64,000 nucleotides of DNA from Fredinandcohnia onubensis (GCF_002734215.1 NZ_NSEB01000028.1:289-64288); one strand, 5' to 3'. Counted from the stretch's first letter, positions 10,516 to 19,159 are shown. Notes: generated from the letters alone by a model not told the origin. Made by a program: numbers and translations.

Positions 10516-11973
10516 ATGTCAAATAACGTTCGAGTGCGATATGCACCAAGTCCAACAGGACATTTACATATTGGAAATGCAAGAACGGCTTTATTTAATT
10601 ATCTCTATGCTAGAAACCAAAATGGAAAATTCATTATCCGTATTGAAGATACAGATAAGAAAAGAAATATTGAAGGCGGAGAAGAGAGCCAGCTTAAATA
10701 TTTAAAATGGCTTGGCATTGATTGGGACGAAGGACCAGATGTTGGTGGTGAGTATGGCCCATACCGTCAATCAGAGCGTAATGAGATTTATGAAAAGTAT
10801 TATACAGAGTTACTAGATAAAGGACTCGCTTATAAATGCTATTGTACGGAAGAAGAGATTGAAAAAGAGCGTGAAGAGCAAATTGAACGTGGCGAGACTC
10901 CTCATTATTCAGGAAAATGTCGTCACTTAACAAAGGACCAACAACAAGCTTTAGAAAATGAAGGAAGACAACCAAGTATTCGTATCATCATTCCTGAAGG
11001 AAAGATGTTCACGTTTAATGACATGGTTAAAGGCGAGATTTCTTTTGAGTCTGAAGGCATGGGCGATTATGTTATCGTGAAAAAGGATGGAACACCTACT
11101 TATAATTTTGCCGTAGTAATTGATGATCACTTAATGGAAATTTCACATGTGTTACGTGGAGAAGATCATATTTCAAATACACCGAAGCAAATGGTGGTGT
11201 ATGAGGCATTTAACTGGGATATTCCAACCTTTGGGCATATGACATTGATTGTAAACGAAAGCCGTAAAAAGCTTAGTAAGCGTGATGAGTCGATTATTCA
11301 ATTTATTGAACAGTATGAAGAACTTGGATATCTTCCTGAAGCTTTATTTAACTTCATCACTCTATTAGGATGGTCACCGGTTGGAGAAGAAGAGCTTCAT
11401 ACAAAAGAGGAGTTTATTGAGATCTTTGATCCGGCACGTCTTTCAAAATCACCTGCTGTATTCGATACACAAAAGCTTACTTGGATGAACAACCAATATA
11501 TGAAGAATATAGAATTAGATCGCTTAGTAGAACTATCATTGCCACACTTAATTAAAGCTGGTAGATTAAATGAGCCATTAAGTGACATTGACAAGCAATG
11601 GGCACAAGATTTAATTGCGCTTCATCAAGAAAAAATGAGCTACGGCGCTGAGATTGTTGAATTAACAGAGCTTTTCTTTAGAGAAGAGTTAACGATTGAA
11701 GAGGATGCGAAGGAAGTTCTTGCAGGTGAAACAGTTCCTGAAGTATTAAAGGCGTTTTTACAAGAGGTTGAAGGTCTTGAAACATTCGGCGCTGCTGAAA
11801 TTAAGGCGGCGATTAAAGCTGTTCAAAAAGGAACTGGACAAAAAGGGAAGAATCTTTTCATGCCAATTCGTGCGGCCGCAACAGGTCAACTTCATGGACC
11901 TGATCTGCCACAAGCAATTCATCTACTAGGAAAAGAAAAAATAATTTCACGCCTAAATAGTTTAATTAGTTAA
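10516..11973 (+). CDS. gltX: GltX, glutamyl-tRNA synthetase
   Basis: A 485-residue class I aminoacyl-tRNA synthetase. The HIGH-type motif is HIGN within [20 protein letters not shown], and the KMSKS-type motif is KLSKRDES near residue 257. The C-terminal anticodon-binding region is complete. As in other Bacilli it probably also charges tRNA-Gln for amidation. It begins 68 bases after ispF, with GGAGG upstream, and is followed by the T-box leader of cysE rather than reading through directly. Confidence 0.97.
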   Translation: MSNNVRVRYAPSPTGHLHIGNARTALFNYLYARNQNGKFIIRIEDTDKKRNIEGGEESQLKYLKWLGIDWDEGPDVGGEYGPYRQSERNEIYEKYYTELLDKGLAYKCYCTEEEIEKEREEQIERGETPHYSGKCRHLTKDQQQALENEGRQPSIRIIIPEGKMFTFNDMVKGEISFESEGMGDYVIVKKDGTPTYNFAVVIDDHLMEISHVLRGEDHISNTPKQMVVYEAFNWDIPTFGHMTLIVNESRKKLSKRDESIIQFIEQYEELGYLPEALFNFITLLGWSPVGEEELHTKEEFIEIFDPARLSKSPAVFDTQKLTWMNNQYMKNIELDRLVELSLPHLIKAGRLNEPLSDIDKQWAQDLIALHQEKMSYGAEIVELTELFFREELTIEEDAKEVLAGETVPEVLKAFLQEVEGLETFGAAEIKAAIKAVQKGTGQKGKNLFMPIRAAATGQLHGPDLPQAIHLLGKEKIISRLNSLIS

Positions 11974-12039
11974 CATCTTGTTGAAAATGTAATATAGTAT
12001 AGTTAATCAATTATATAATCTAAAAGTGTTGATAAGGAG

Positions 12040-12303
12040 AGTAAATAAGTGGTTGACATTAAGTATTTGCACGACTCGGGCAAATATGAACAGAGAGAAC
12101 CATCACCGGCTGAAAGTGGTTTATGGGAAACGCTTATTGAAATGCACCTTTGAGTCTTTTATCGAACCATTTATGTAGTAGATAAAAGCGGAGTCTCACC
12201 GTTACGAGATTAAGTTGAGGTAATGGATACCATTGATTGCCTAAACAGAGTGGAACCGCGCGATTGAGCGTCTCTGTGTTTTTACACAGGGGCGCTTTTT
12301 ATT
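12040..12303 (+). promoter_or_regulatory. T-box leader specific for tRNA-Cys
   Basis: The conserved T-box AGAGTGGAACCGCG lies at 12247-12260. The probable specifier codon is TGC (12143-12145), followed by A, within the Stem I specifier loop. The T-box bulge UGGA (12251-12254) complements the UCCA end of tRNA-Cys. Uncharged tRNA-Cys should stabilise the antiterminator and allow cysE-cysS transcription. The 5' limit is approximate. A possible TTAACA/TATAGT promoter (11970-11998) overlaps the end of gltX. Confidence 0.92.
12268..12303 (+). terminator. Conditional terminator of the Cys T-box
   Basis: The GCGTCTCTGTG arm (12268-12278) pairs with CACAGGGGCGC (12285-12295), followed by a T-run. It starts eight bases after the T-box motif, as expected for the alternative to the antiterminator. 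Confidence 0.9.
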
Positions 12304-12318
12304 TTGACAAAAAGGTAA

Positions 12319-12440
12319 TGTCTAGCTTCAGCGCCTAACCCCTCGAGGTTACAATCCAATCGCTTCTGAAGGCAAAGAGCGCCTTCTGTCAGCGCTTGAC
12401 TTGTGCTTGGCGGGGCTGAGCAAGGCGCTCGCGCTTTTCT
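12319..12440. repeat. Interspersed palindromic repeat, copy B (between T-box and cysE)
   Basis: A 122-bp element homologous to the copy at 6318-6439. Shared blocks include TGTCTAGCT, CTCGAGGT, AATCGCTTCTGAAGGCAAA, GCGCCTTCT and GCGCTTTTCT. It sits between the T-box terminator and the cysE ribosome site, so every antiterminated transcript contains it as a structured 5' untranslated segment. Confidence 0.88.
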
Positions 12441-12457
12441 TATAAGGAGGGTTGATT

Positions 12458-13126
12458 GTGTTTAAGCGAATGAAAGAGGATATCGAAGTTGTGTTTGAAC
12501 AGGACCCAGCTGCAAGAACTCATTTTGAGGTGATGCTGACTTACTCCGGATTGCATGCAATTTGGTCACACCGAGTGGCACATTTTCTTTTTAAACGGAA
12601 ATTGTTTTTCTTAGCTAGAACTGTTTCGCAAATAAGTCGTTTCTTCACAGGAATTGAAATTCACCCTGGTGCTAAAATTGGCCGTCGATTTTTCATTGAC
12701 CATGGGATGGGCGTAGTGATTGGTGAGACCTGTGAAATTGGGGACAATGTGACAGTGTTTCAGGGGGTAACCCTTGGTGGAACAGGGAAAGAAAAAGGAA
12801 AGCGGCATCCAACGATTAAGGATAATGCACTGATTGCAACAGGAGCCAAAGTATTAGGATCGATTACAATTGGAGAGAATTCAAAAGTAGGAGCGGGTTC
12901 GGTTGTTCTGCAAGATGTTCCTCCGAATTCCACCGTCGTCGGTATCCCCGGTAGGGTTGTAATCCAGGATGGTATTAAAGTAAGAAATAGCAAGGATTTA
13001 AATCACCGCGATTTACCAGATCCGGTTTTAGATAAAATTAGAGAACTAGAAAACGAAATTGAAAGCCTAAAAAAAGTAATCCAACATAAGGAAGGAGCAA
13101 AGGATAATGTCCATTCACCTTTATAA
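12458..13126 (+). CDS. cysE: CysE, serine O-acetyltransferase
   Basis: A 222-residue enzyme that acetylates serine with acetyl-CoA, the first step of cysteine synthesis. A helical N-terminus is followed by a left-handed beta-helix of hexapeptide repeats ([10 protein letters not shown] to VVGIPGRVV) with the active-site block [14 protein letters not shown] and [16 protein letters not shown] at 12458 is chosen since AAGGAGG ends 8 bases before it; an in-frame TTG at 12452 is too close. It overlaps cysS by 20 bases and is controlled by the cysteine T-box. Confidence 0.96.
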   Translation: MFKRMKEDIEVVFEQDPAARTHFEVMLTYSGLHAIWSHRVAHFLFKRKLFFLARTVSQISRFFTGIEIHPGAKIGRRFFIDHGMGVVIGETCEIGDNVTVFQGVTLGGTGKEKGKRHPTIKDNALIATGAKVLGSITIGENSKVGAGSVVLQDVPPNSTVVGIPGRVVIQDGIKVRNSKDLNHRDLPDPVLDKIRELENEIESLKKVIQHKEGAKDNVHSPL

Positions 13127-14504
13127 TACGCTAACTCGTAAGAAGGAAGAGTTTAAACCACTTGAGGCAAATAAAGTAAAAATGTATGTGTGTGGTCCAA
13201 CCGTTTATAACTATATCCATATTGGAAATGCACGGCCTGCCATAGTATTTGATACAGTTCGTCGTTATTTTGAATTTAGAGGCTATGATGTTCATTATGT
13301 ATCTAATTTTACAGATGTTGACGATAAATTGATTAAAGCAGCAAATGAGTTAGGTGAAGAGGTGCCAACTATTGCGGAACGTTTTATCGATGCTTATTTT
13401 GAGGACGTGTCTGCATTAGGATGCAAAAAGGCGGATGTTCATCCAAGGGTTACAGAGAATATGGATATTATTATTGATTTTATCCAGGCTCTTATCGAGA
13501 AAGGCTTTGCCTATGAATCAGAAGGTGATGTTTACTATCGTACGAGGGAATTCAAGGAGTATGGAAAGCTTTCGCACCAGTCCATTGACGAACTACGCGT
13601 AGGTGCGAGGATTGAAGTGGGAGATAAGAAGCAGGATGCCCTTGACTTTGTCTTATGGAAAAGTGCGAAGCCTGGAGAGATCTATTGGGAAAGCCCGTGG
13701 GGTAATGGTCGCCCAGGTTGGCACATCGAGTGCTCGGCAATGGCTAAAAGATACTTAGGTGAAACAATTGATATTCACGCAGGTGGTCAAGACTTAGCGT
13801 TTCCACACCATGAAAATGAAATTGCACAATCCGAAGCTGTGAATGGAAAAACGTTTGCAAATTATTGGATGCACAACGGCTATATTAATATCGATAATGA
13901 AAAAATGTCAAAATCTCTTGGTAACTTTGTATTGGTTCACGATATTATCAAAGACGTGGACCCACAGGTATTACGCTTTTTCATGCTGTCTGTCCATTAT
14001 CGACACCCAATTAACTATAGTGTTGAATTACTAGAAAGCACAAAAAATGCATTAGAACGATTACTCACTTCATACGCAAACTTAAATCATCGTCTTCAAA
14101 GCAGTACGAATCTAACGAATGATGATGAAACATGGCTAGAAAAAATCACAGCTTTTCGCAATGATTTCATTGAGGCAATGGATGATGATTTTAATACGGC
14201 AAATGCAATATCTGTTTTGTTTGAGTTGTCGAAACAGGCCAATTATTATTTACAGGAAAAAAATACGGCCGAAAAGGTGATCGAAGCCTTTATCCATGAA
14301 TTCGAGGTATTATTTAATACACTAGGTCTTAAATTAGAAGATGAACAATTACTTGATGAGGAAATCGAAGAACTAATTGCAAAGCGAATCCAAGCACGAA
14401 AAGATCGCGACTTTGCTTTATCTGACCAAATTCGTGACCAATTAAAGGCAATGAATATTATTCTAGAAGACACTCCTCAAGGTACAAGATGGAAAAGAGG
14501 ATAA
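13107..14504 (+). CDS. cysS: CysS, cysteinyl-tRNA synthetase
   Basis: A 465-residue class I synthetase. The zinc- and ATP-site region [16 protein letters not shown] contains the HIGH-type HIGN motif, and KMSKSLGN is the KMSKS loop near residue 270. Further zinc ligands lie in the HIECSAMA block and in HHENE. It overlaps the end of cysE, so cysteine synthesis and its charging to tRNA are translated from one T-box-controlled message. Mini-III (mrnC) follows after three bases. Confidence 0.97.
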   Translation: MSIHLYNTLTRKKEEFKPLEANKVKMYVCGPTVYNYIHIGNARPAIVFDTVRRYFEFRGYDVHYVSNFTDVDDKLIKAANELGEEVPTIAERFIDAYFEDVSALGCKKADVHPRVTENMDIIIDFIQALIEKGFAYESEGDVYYRTREFKEYGKLSHQSIDELRVGARIEVGDKKQDALDFVLWKSAKPGEIYWESPWGNGRPGWHIECSAMAKRYLGETIDIHAGGQDLAFPHHENEIAQSEAVNGKTFANYWMHNGYINIDNEKMSKSLGNFVLVHDIIKDVDPQVLRFFMLSVHYRHPINYSVELLESTKNALERLLTSYANLNHRLQSSTNLTNDDETWLEKITAFRNDFIEAMDDDFNTANAISVLFELSKQANYYLQEKNTAEKVIEAFIHEFEVLFNTLGLKLEDEQLLDEEIEELIAKRIQARKDRDFALSDQIRDQLKAMNIILEDTPQGTRWKRG

Positions 14505-14507
14505 TGA

Positions 14508-14915
14508 ATGAAGTTTTTATCAGACAACCAAATTGATAGTCATCAATTAAATAGTCTTGCCCTAGCTTATATGGGGGATGCCGTATACGAAATGTATGTA
14601 CGGCATTACCTCTTACAAAAGGGGAGTGTTAGACCCAATCAACTCCATAATCAGGCGAAGCATTATGTATCGGCTAAAGCACAGTCGGCCGTAATCCATG
14701 AGATGCTTGATGAAGAGTTTTTTTCAGAGGAAGAAAAAGCAGTAATCAGAAGGGGTCGCAACGCAAAGAGTGGAACAGTTCCTAAAAATACAGATGTCCA
14801 GACATACCGATACAGTACAGCGTTTGAAGCGTTACTTGGTTTTCACTTTTTACAAAATGATACAGACAGAATCCATTCGATTATTGAAGAGGCTTTTCGA
14901 ATCATCGAATCCTAA
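14508..14915 (+). CDS. mrnC: MrnC, Mini-ribonuclease III
   Basis: A 135-residue RNase III catalytic domain without a double-stranded-RNA-binding domain, typical of Mini-III. The catalytic signature region is [16 protein letters not shown], with acidic residues later in the fold. In B. subtilis the enzyme matures 23S rRNA precursors. It starts three bases after cysS and stops 17 bases before rlmB, next to an rRNA methyltransferase gene. Confidence 0.94.
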   Translation: MKFLSDNQIDSHQLNSLALAYMGDAVYEMYVRHYLLQKGSVRPNQLHNQAKHYVSAKAQSAVIHEMLDEEFFSEEEKAVIRRGRNAKSGTVPKNTDVQTYRYSTAFEALLGFHFLQNDTDRIHSIIEEAFRIIES

Positions 14916-14932
14916 GAAAGGAGGAAAAAGAA

Positions 14933-15676
14933 ATGGCTAGTGATTATATTATTGGAAAAAACCCCGTAATTGAAGCATTGAAATCTGAGCGTGATATCAA
15001 TAAAATTTGGATTGCAGAGGGGTCCAACAGAGGGCAAATGAACCAGATTACTTCCCTTGCAAAAGAGGGTAACGTAATGGTTCAATTTGTTCCGAAAAAA
15101 AAGATTGACCAGATGGTTGAAGGCAACCACCAAGGCGTTGTTGCACAGGTAGCGGCGTATGAGTATGCAGAAGTTGATGATATTTTAGCAGCTGCCGAAA
15201 AGCGAAACGAAGCTCCTTTTATCATCTTGTTAGATGAATTAGAGGACCCTCATAACCTTGGTTCAATCCTTCGTACAGCTGATGCAGTTGGAGCACATGG
15301 TGTAATTATTCCCAAAAGAAGGGCAGTAGGATTAACAGCAACCGTTGCAAAGGCTTCAACAGGAGCGATTGAGTATATTCCAGTTGCACGAGTAACGAAC
15401 TTAGCGAGAACGATTGATGAATTAAAGGACCGTGGGGTATGGATTGTTGGTACAGATGCGAAGGGAAAAGAGGATTATCGAAATGTCGACGGTAAAATGT
15501 CAATTGGCTTAGTTATTGGCAGTGAGGGTAGAGGCATGGGACGCCTTGTAAAAGAAAAATGTGATTTTCTTTTACATTTACCGATGCAGGGAAAAGTAAC
15601 CTCTTTAAATGCTTCTGTTGCTGCTAGTCTACTTATGTATGAGGTTTATCGTAAGCGGAATCCGTTAGGAGAGTAA
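14933..15676 (+). CDS. rlmB: RlmB-family 23S rRNA 2'-O-methyltransferase (YacO)
   Basis: A 247-residue SPOUT/TrmH-family enzyme. A short N-terminal substrate-binding domain (DYIIGKNPVIEAL) precedes the knotted SAM-binding domain with motif 1 LEDPHNLGSILRTADA, motif 2 VIGSEGRGMGRLV and motif 3 VTSLNASVAASLLMYE. Predicted to methylate a ribose in 23S rRNA; the exact nucleotide is inferred from the E. coli family name. AAGGAGG precedes the ATG. Confidence 0.93.
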   Translation: MASDYIIGKNPVIEALKSERDINKIWIAEGSNRGQMNQITSLAKEGNVMVQFVPKKKIDQMVEGNHQGVVAQVAAYEYAEVDDILAAAEKRNEAPFIILLDELEDPHNLGSILRTADAVGAHGVIIPKRRAVGLTATVAKASTGAIEYIPVARVTNLARTIDELKDRGVWIVGTDAKGKEDYRNVDGKMSIGLVIGSEGRGMGRLVKEKCDFLLHLPMQGKVTSLNASVAASLLMYEVYRKRNPLGE

Positions 15677-15681
15677 ATCAA

Positions 15682-16191
15682 ATGGATATCCTGCTGGTAG
15701 ATGGCTACAACATTATAGGTGCATGGCCAGAACTACGTCATCTTAAAACAAAGGACTTTTCAGCAGCGCGTGATTTGTTAATCGAGAAGATGGCTGAATA
15801 TCAGGCGTACACAGGATATAAGGTGATCGTTGTATTTGATGCACACCTCGTACCAGGAATTGAATCAAAAATGAAAAGTCGAAAAATCGAAGTTATTTTT
15901 ACGCGTGAAAATGAGACGGCAGATGAACGGATAGAAAAGCTAGCACAACAATTAAATAATATTAAAACACAAATCCATGTAGCAACTTCTGATTTTACCG
16001 AGCAATGGCAGATATTTGGACAAGGGGCCTTAAGGAAATCGGCTCGAGAATTACTGACTGAGATGGAAGTAGTAGAGTCTGGAATTCAAAAGGACGTCAA
16101 GAAAACCTATCAAGAAAAAAGTGTTTCAAAAATTCCACTTTCTGACGAAATTGCAGAAATATTTGAAAAATGGCGTCGTGGACAGCAATGA
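15682..16191 (+). CDS. yacP: YacP/Rae1, NYN-domain ribosome-associated endoribonuclease
   Basis: A 169-residue protein with the NYN (PIN-like) fold: N-terminal MDILLVDGYNIIGAW, then VIVVFDAH and ETADERIEKL supply acidic residues of the putative metal site. B. subtilis Rae1 cleaves mRNA in the ribosomal A-site region. It lies six bases after rlmB and ends the cysE-to-yacP gene string before the separate sigH promoter. Confidence 0.92.
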   Translation: MDILLVDGYNIIGAWPELRHLKTKDFSAARDLLIEKMAEYQAYTGYKVIVVFDAHLVPGIESKMKSRKIEVIFTRENETADERIEKLAQQLNNIKTQIHVATSDFTEQWQIFGQGALRKSARELLTEMEVVESGIQKDVKKTYQEKSVSKIPLSDEIAEIFEKWRRGQQ

Positions 16192-16196
16192 GCGGG

Positions 16197-16226
16197 TTGA
16201 CGCTTGGAAAAGCACTCCTGTATAAT
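16197..16226 (+). promoter_or_regulatory. Sigma-A promoter of sigH
   Basis: TTGACG (16197-16202) and TATAAT (16221-16226) with an 18-base spacer. The -35 box overlaps the end of the yacP-sigH boundary and there is a ~95-base 5' untranslated region to the GTG start of sigH. In B. subtilis this promoter is AbrB-controlled; no AbrB site can be read reliably from sequence. Confidence 0.75.
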
Positions 16227-16323
16227 ATTTCTAGATAAAGAATTTTACGAACATTACGTATTAACTTTATTCATTAGGGTTTTTGGTAGGAAACAACTTC
16301 TAAGGTAGGTCGGAGGGATCGGT

Positions 16324-16977
16324 GTGAGTTCAAGCTTCGATGATTATGGCAACAGATTATATTATGACCGACTAGAGGATGAGGAAGTCGTGGAGTTGGT
16401 CCATGCTGGTGAAAGTGAAGCATTGGACTATTTAATTAATAAGTATAGAAATTTTGTGCGTGCAAAAGCCAGATCATACTTTTTAATAGGAGCAGATCGC
16501 GAAGATATTGTTCAAGAAGGTATGATCGGGCTATACAAAGCAATTCGTGATTTTAAGGAGGACAAACTTTCCTCTTTTAAAGCGTTTGCAGAACTTTGTA
16601 TTACACGTCAGATTATTACTGCGATTAAAACCGCGACAAGACAGAAGCACATACCTCTTAATTCTTATGTTTCGTTGGACAAGCCGATATATGATGAAGA
16701 ATCTGACCGTACATTAATGGATGTTATTTCAGGTGCGAAGATTTTAGATCCTGAAGAATTAATCATCAACAGGGAAAAGTTTGATGACATTGAATTAAAA
16801 ATGGCAGAGCTCCTAAGTGATTTAGAGCGTAAGGTGTTATCCTTATATCTAGACGGAAGGTCCTATCAGGAAATCTCAGAGGATTTAAATCGTCATGTGA
16901 AATCTATAGATAATGCGCTCCAACGTGTAAAACGTAAATTAGAACGGTATTTAGAAATTCAAGAGATTAAGTTATAA
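16324..16977 (+). CDS. sigH: SigH, RNA polymerase sigma factor (stationary phase/sporulation onset)
   Basis: A 217-residue sigma-70-family factor. Region 2 contains DYLINKYRNFVRAKARSYF and DREDIVQEGMIGLYKAIRDF; region 4 contains the helix-turn-helix YLDGRSYQEISEDLNRHVKS. The start is GTG at 16324, six bases after GGAGGGA. Only the N-terminal ~15 residues differ clearly from B. subtilis SigH. Its presence supports an endospore-forming host. It lies between yacP and rpmG, the normal position. Confidence 0.96.
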   Translation: MSSSFDDYGNRLYYDRLEDEEVVELVHAGESEALDYLINKYRNFVRAKARSYFLIGADREDIVQEGMIGLYKAIRDFKEDKLSSFKAFAELCITRQIITAIKTATRQKHIPLNSYVSLDKPIYDEESDRTLMDVISGAKILDPEELIINREKFDDIELKMAELLSDLERKVLSLYLDGRSYQEISEDLNRHVKSIDNALQRVKRKLERYLEIQEIKL

Positions 16978-17019
16978 AAGAAACCGTTTTTAACCAATAT
17001 TTACAGTCAGGGCCTAGTA

Positions 17020-17049
17020 TTGACATATAAATCAAGCCTGTGTTACATT
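17020..17049 (+). promoter_or_regulatory. Putative promoter of rpmG-secE
   Basis: A perfect TTGACA (17020-17025) and TACATT (17044-17049) are 18 bases apart, with a TG two to three bases before the -10 box. It starts a ~310-base leader before rpmG. Confidence 0.6.
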
Positions 17050-17099
17050 TTTAAGGAAATTGAGACATTTATCATAAATAAAGATGCAAGCTGCATTTT

Positions 17100-17195
17100 A
17101 ACTTTATTCAGAAGGCCCTATCTTTTTAAGTTAAGGGACGATATAGTAATGATAATCAATGCAGTGGGATACACGTACCATGGCTGAATAAAGTT
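17100..17195 (+). repeat. Perfect 12-bp inverted repeat in the rpmG leader
   Basis: AACTTTATTCAG (17100-17111) and CTGAATAAAGTT (17184-17195) are exact inverse complements enclosing 72 bases, which hold a smaller CCCT/AGGG pair. The right arm abuts the MITE-like element. Could be a long-range stem in the rpmG leader RNA. Confidence 0.7.
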
Positions 17196-17345
17196 ATGCC
17201 TCCGGCGGATGCCACGATTTTTCAAAGGTAACTTTTCGAGCGTAAGATCAAAGACTAAGAGCGCAACATCCTGTTGCAACGTCTTTGTGACCCACATCGT
17301 GTGGGCCTAAAAAATCGGGCGCAAATACGCCAAGGGTATTTGATA
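17184..17345. repeat. MITE-like palindromic element before rpmG
   Basis: Ends are imperfect inverted repeats: ATGCCTCCGGCGG...ACGATTTTT at 17196-17222 and AAAAATCGGGCG...GGGTAT at 17310-17339. The interior carries nested perfect hairpins: CAAAGAC/GTCTTTG (17249-17255/17281-17287) around GCAAC/GTTGC, and CCCAC/GTGGG (17291-17305). A shorter relative is at 50014-50103. No coding capacity. Confidence 0.7.
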
Positions 17346-17359
17346 GTGTAGGTGATAAA

Positions 17360-17506
17360 ATGCGTAAAAAGGTAATTTTAGCCTGTGTGGAATGTGGTAG
17401 TAGAAATTATACGACCATGAAGAATAGCTCTTCAGCTGAACGGCTTGAAATGAAGAAGTTTTGTAAGACCTGCAATTCTCACACGAATCATCGTGAAACG
17501 AAATAG
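17360..17506 (+). CDS. rpmG: Ribosomal protein L33 (bL33, zinc-binding form)
   Basis: A 48-residue large-subunit protein with both CxxC pairs intact (CVEC and CKTC), so the zinc-binding type. Sequence begins [14 protein letters not shown] and ends HRETK. ATG at 17360 follows the GGTGAT site just beyond the MITE-like element. It precedes secE by 36 bases, as in B. subtilis (rpmGB-secE-nusG). Confidence 0.94.
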   Translation: MRKKVILACVECGSRNYTTMKNSSSAERLEMKKFCKTCNSHTNHRETK

Positions 17507-17542
17507 ATTAGGATTGTTCTGATAAAGTTGGAGGTTACATGG

Positions 17543-17725
17543 ATGAAAAACATAACCAAGTTTTTTCGTGAAATAGTTCGAGAAATGAAGAAAACAAGCT
17601 GGCCGAAAAGAAAAGAACTTACACGTTATACAATTGTTACATTAACAACGGTAATTTTTGTATCTGTATTTTTCGCGGTGGTTGATCTTGGAATTTCTGA
17701 ATTAATTCGTTTAGTACTTGAATAA
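17543..17725 (+). CDS. secE: SecE, preprotein translocase subunit
   Basis: A 60-residue single-span membrane protein of the SecYEG channel. The basic amphipathic N-terminus (FFREIVREMKKTSWPKRKEL) contains the SecE signature, then one membrane helix (residues ~30-55). ATG at 17543 follows GGAGG with 8 bases spacing; an upstream GTG-type start would add five residues without its own site. Its partner SecY is encoded at 43910. Confidence 0.95.
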   Translation: MKNITKFFREIVREMKKTSWPKRKELTRYTIVTLTTVIFVSVFFAVVDLGISELIRLVLE

Positions 17726-17778
17726 ACCCTGTTCACTCATGGTATAATGATGAATAGAGAACAAAGAGTGTTTACGAG

Positions 17779-17802
17779 AAAGCCCGGTTACGGGTTTTTT
17801 TA
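17779..17802 (+). terminator. Terminator/attenuator between secE and nusG
   Basis: AAGCCCG and CGGGTTT pair around a short GTTA loop, followed by a T-run. A TATAAT at 17739-17744 lies before it, so a transcript starting there would meet this hairpin before nusG, giving a possible attenuator. Confidence 0.65.
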
Positions 17803-17856
17803 ATTGCATAAAATATAGAATGTCAAGACGGTGTTAGAACCCAGTAAAGGGAGGGA

Positions 17857-17871
17857 AGGACAAGCAGTCCT
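17857..17871 (+). promoter_or_regulatory. Hairpin between the nusG ribosome binding site and start codon
   Basis: GGGAGGG (17849-17855) lies 21 bases before the nusG ATG, too far for normal initiation. AGGAC (17857-17861) and GTCCT (17867-17871) can form a five-pair stem with an AAGCA loop in between. Folding removes 15 bases and leaves about 6, an ordinary spacing. Confidence 0.55.
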
Positions 17872-17876
17872 AACTT

Positions 17877-18410
17877 ATGGAAAAGAATTGGTATGTTGTT
17901 CATACGTACTCAGGGTATGAAAATAAAGTAAAAGCAAATTTAGAGAAACGTGTCGAAACAATGGGCATGCAAGATAAAATCTTCCGCGTTATTGTTCCGG
18001 AAGATGAAGAAACTGATATCAAGAACGGAAAAAAGAAAATCGTTAAGAAGAAGGTATTCCCTGGTTATGTTTTAGTTGAAATAATCATGACAGATGATTC
18101 TTGGTATGTAGTACGTAACACACCTGGAGTTACAGGTTTCGTTGGTTCAGCGGGTTCAGGCTCAAAACCAACACCACTTTTACCAGAAGAAGTAACATTC
18201 ATCCTTAAGAGAATGGGAATGGATGAAAGACCTATTGATGTTGATTTTGAATTAAAAGAAACAGTTCGTGTGAAAGAAGGTCCATTCACAAACTTCACAG
18301 GTGCAATCGAAGATCTAGATCTCGATAAGCAAAAGGTAAAAGTTCTTGTCAACATGTTCGGGCGTGAAACCCCAGTTGAATTAGACTTTACACAAATTGA
18401 AAAAATCTAA
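17877..18410 (+). CDS. nusG: NusG, transcription elongation/termination factor
   Basis: A 177-residue factor that binds RNA polymerase and affects pausing and coupling with translation. The N-terminal NGN domain (NWYVVHTYSGYENKVK to TPGVTGFVG) and C-terminal KOW domain (ETVRVKEGPFTNFTGAIEDL) are complete. The protein closely matches B. subtilis NusG from its ATG, so the start is secure despite the odd ribosome-site spacing. Confidence 0.97.
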   Translation: MEKNWYVVHTYSGYENKVKANLEKRVETMGMQDKIFRVIVPEDEETDIKNGKKKIVKKKVFPGYVLVEIIMTDDSWYVVRNTPGVTGFVGSAGSGSKPTPLLPEEVTFILKRMGMDERPIDVDFELKETVRVKEGPFTNFTGAIEDLDLDKQKVKVLVNMFGRETPVELDFTQIEKI

Positions 18411-18421
18411 TGAAGAAAAAC

Positions 18422-18450
18422 TTGATATTGTAAATCAAAAGTGGTAATAT
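18422..18450 (+). promoter_or_regulatory. Promoter of rplK-rplA
   Basis: TTGATA (18422-18427) and TAATAT (18445-18450) with a 17-base spacer. Just downstream, GTCTCAA/TTGAGAC (18466-18483) form a seven-pair hairpin with an AATA loop at the start of the transcript. Confidence 0.65.
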
Positions 18451-18578
18451 TGCATAGGTCAGTATGTCTCAAAATATTGAGACTAACTATGCTAACGTTC
18501 TTTATGGATTATAAAGAATAGATGAGTGGGAGGGTAAAACCCTATTACCACATCACGGACTTTAAGGAGGTGTGTCTC

Positions 18579-19004
18579 GTGGCTAAAAAAGTAATTAAAG
18601 AGGTTAAATTACAAATTCCAGCGGGTAAAGCAAACCCAGCGCCACCGGTTGGACCAGCATTAGGTCAAGCAGGTGTTAACATTATGGGATTCTGTAAAGA
18701 GTTCAACGCTCGTACAGCAGAACAAGCTGGTTTAATTATTCCTGTTGTAATCACAGTTTATGAAGATCGTTCATTTACATTTATTACAAAAACTCCTCCT
18801 GCTGCAGTTCTTTTAAAGAAAGCGGCTGGAATTGAGTCTGGTTCTGGTGAACCAAACCGTAATAAAGTTGCAACAGTTAAGCGTGATAAAGTACGCGAGA
18901 TTGCAGAAACAAAAATGCCTGATTTAAATGCAGCAAATGTTGAATCTGCAATGCGTATGGTTGAAGGTACTGCTCGTAGCATGGGAATTGTCATCGAAGA
19001 CTAA
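18579..19004 (+). CDS. rplK: Ribosomal protein L11 (uL11)
   Basis: A 141-residue protein of the GTPase-associated centre of the 50S subunit. The N-terminus [35 protein letters not shown] is the L11 signature region (shown here only to mark the start) and the C-terminal rRNA-binding domain holds the NxAxxMPDLNA block. GTG at 18579 follows AAGGAGGTG; the longer frame from 18522 has no support. Confidence 0.97.
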   Translation: MAKKVIKEVKLQIPAGKANPAPPVGPALGQAGVNIMGFCKEFNARTAEQAGLIIPVVITVYEDRSFTFITKTPPAAVLLKKAAGIESGSGEPNRNKVATVKRDKVREIAETKMPDLNAANVESAMRMVEGTARSMGIVIED

Positions 19005-19084
19005 TTCCAATTTGTTACAATTTGTTCGGGGTTGCGGATGGAACATCACTTTTCTTTCGTTCGCAACCTTTGTTCTGTCTAGCG

Positions 19085-19140
19085 TCAGTGCATAAATGTG
19101 CTGTCACGCTTGGCGTGGGAGGTTATTCCGTTAAAACCAC
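19085..19140 (+). promoter_or_regulatory. Putative L1-type autoregulatory leader before rplA
   Basis: The segment GTGGGAGGTT...CCGTTAAAACCAC (19115-19140) has GTGG/CCAC arms and the GGGAGG core that recurs upstream of rplA in other Firmicutes as I recall it. Upstream, GGTTGCG/CGCAACC (~19031-19069) form another stem. Autorepression by L1 is the likely role. Confidence 0.5.
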
Positions 19141-19159
19141 AATTGAGGAGGAAATTAAA

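Noticed and set aside
19022-19159. N-terminal extension of L1
   Set aside because: The segment is the rplK-rplA leader; homology and GAGGAGG place the start at 19160.
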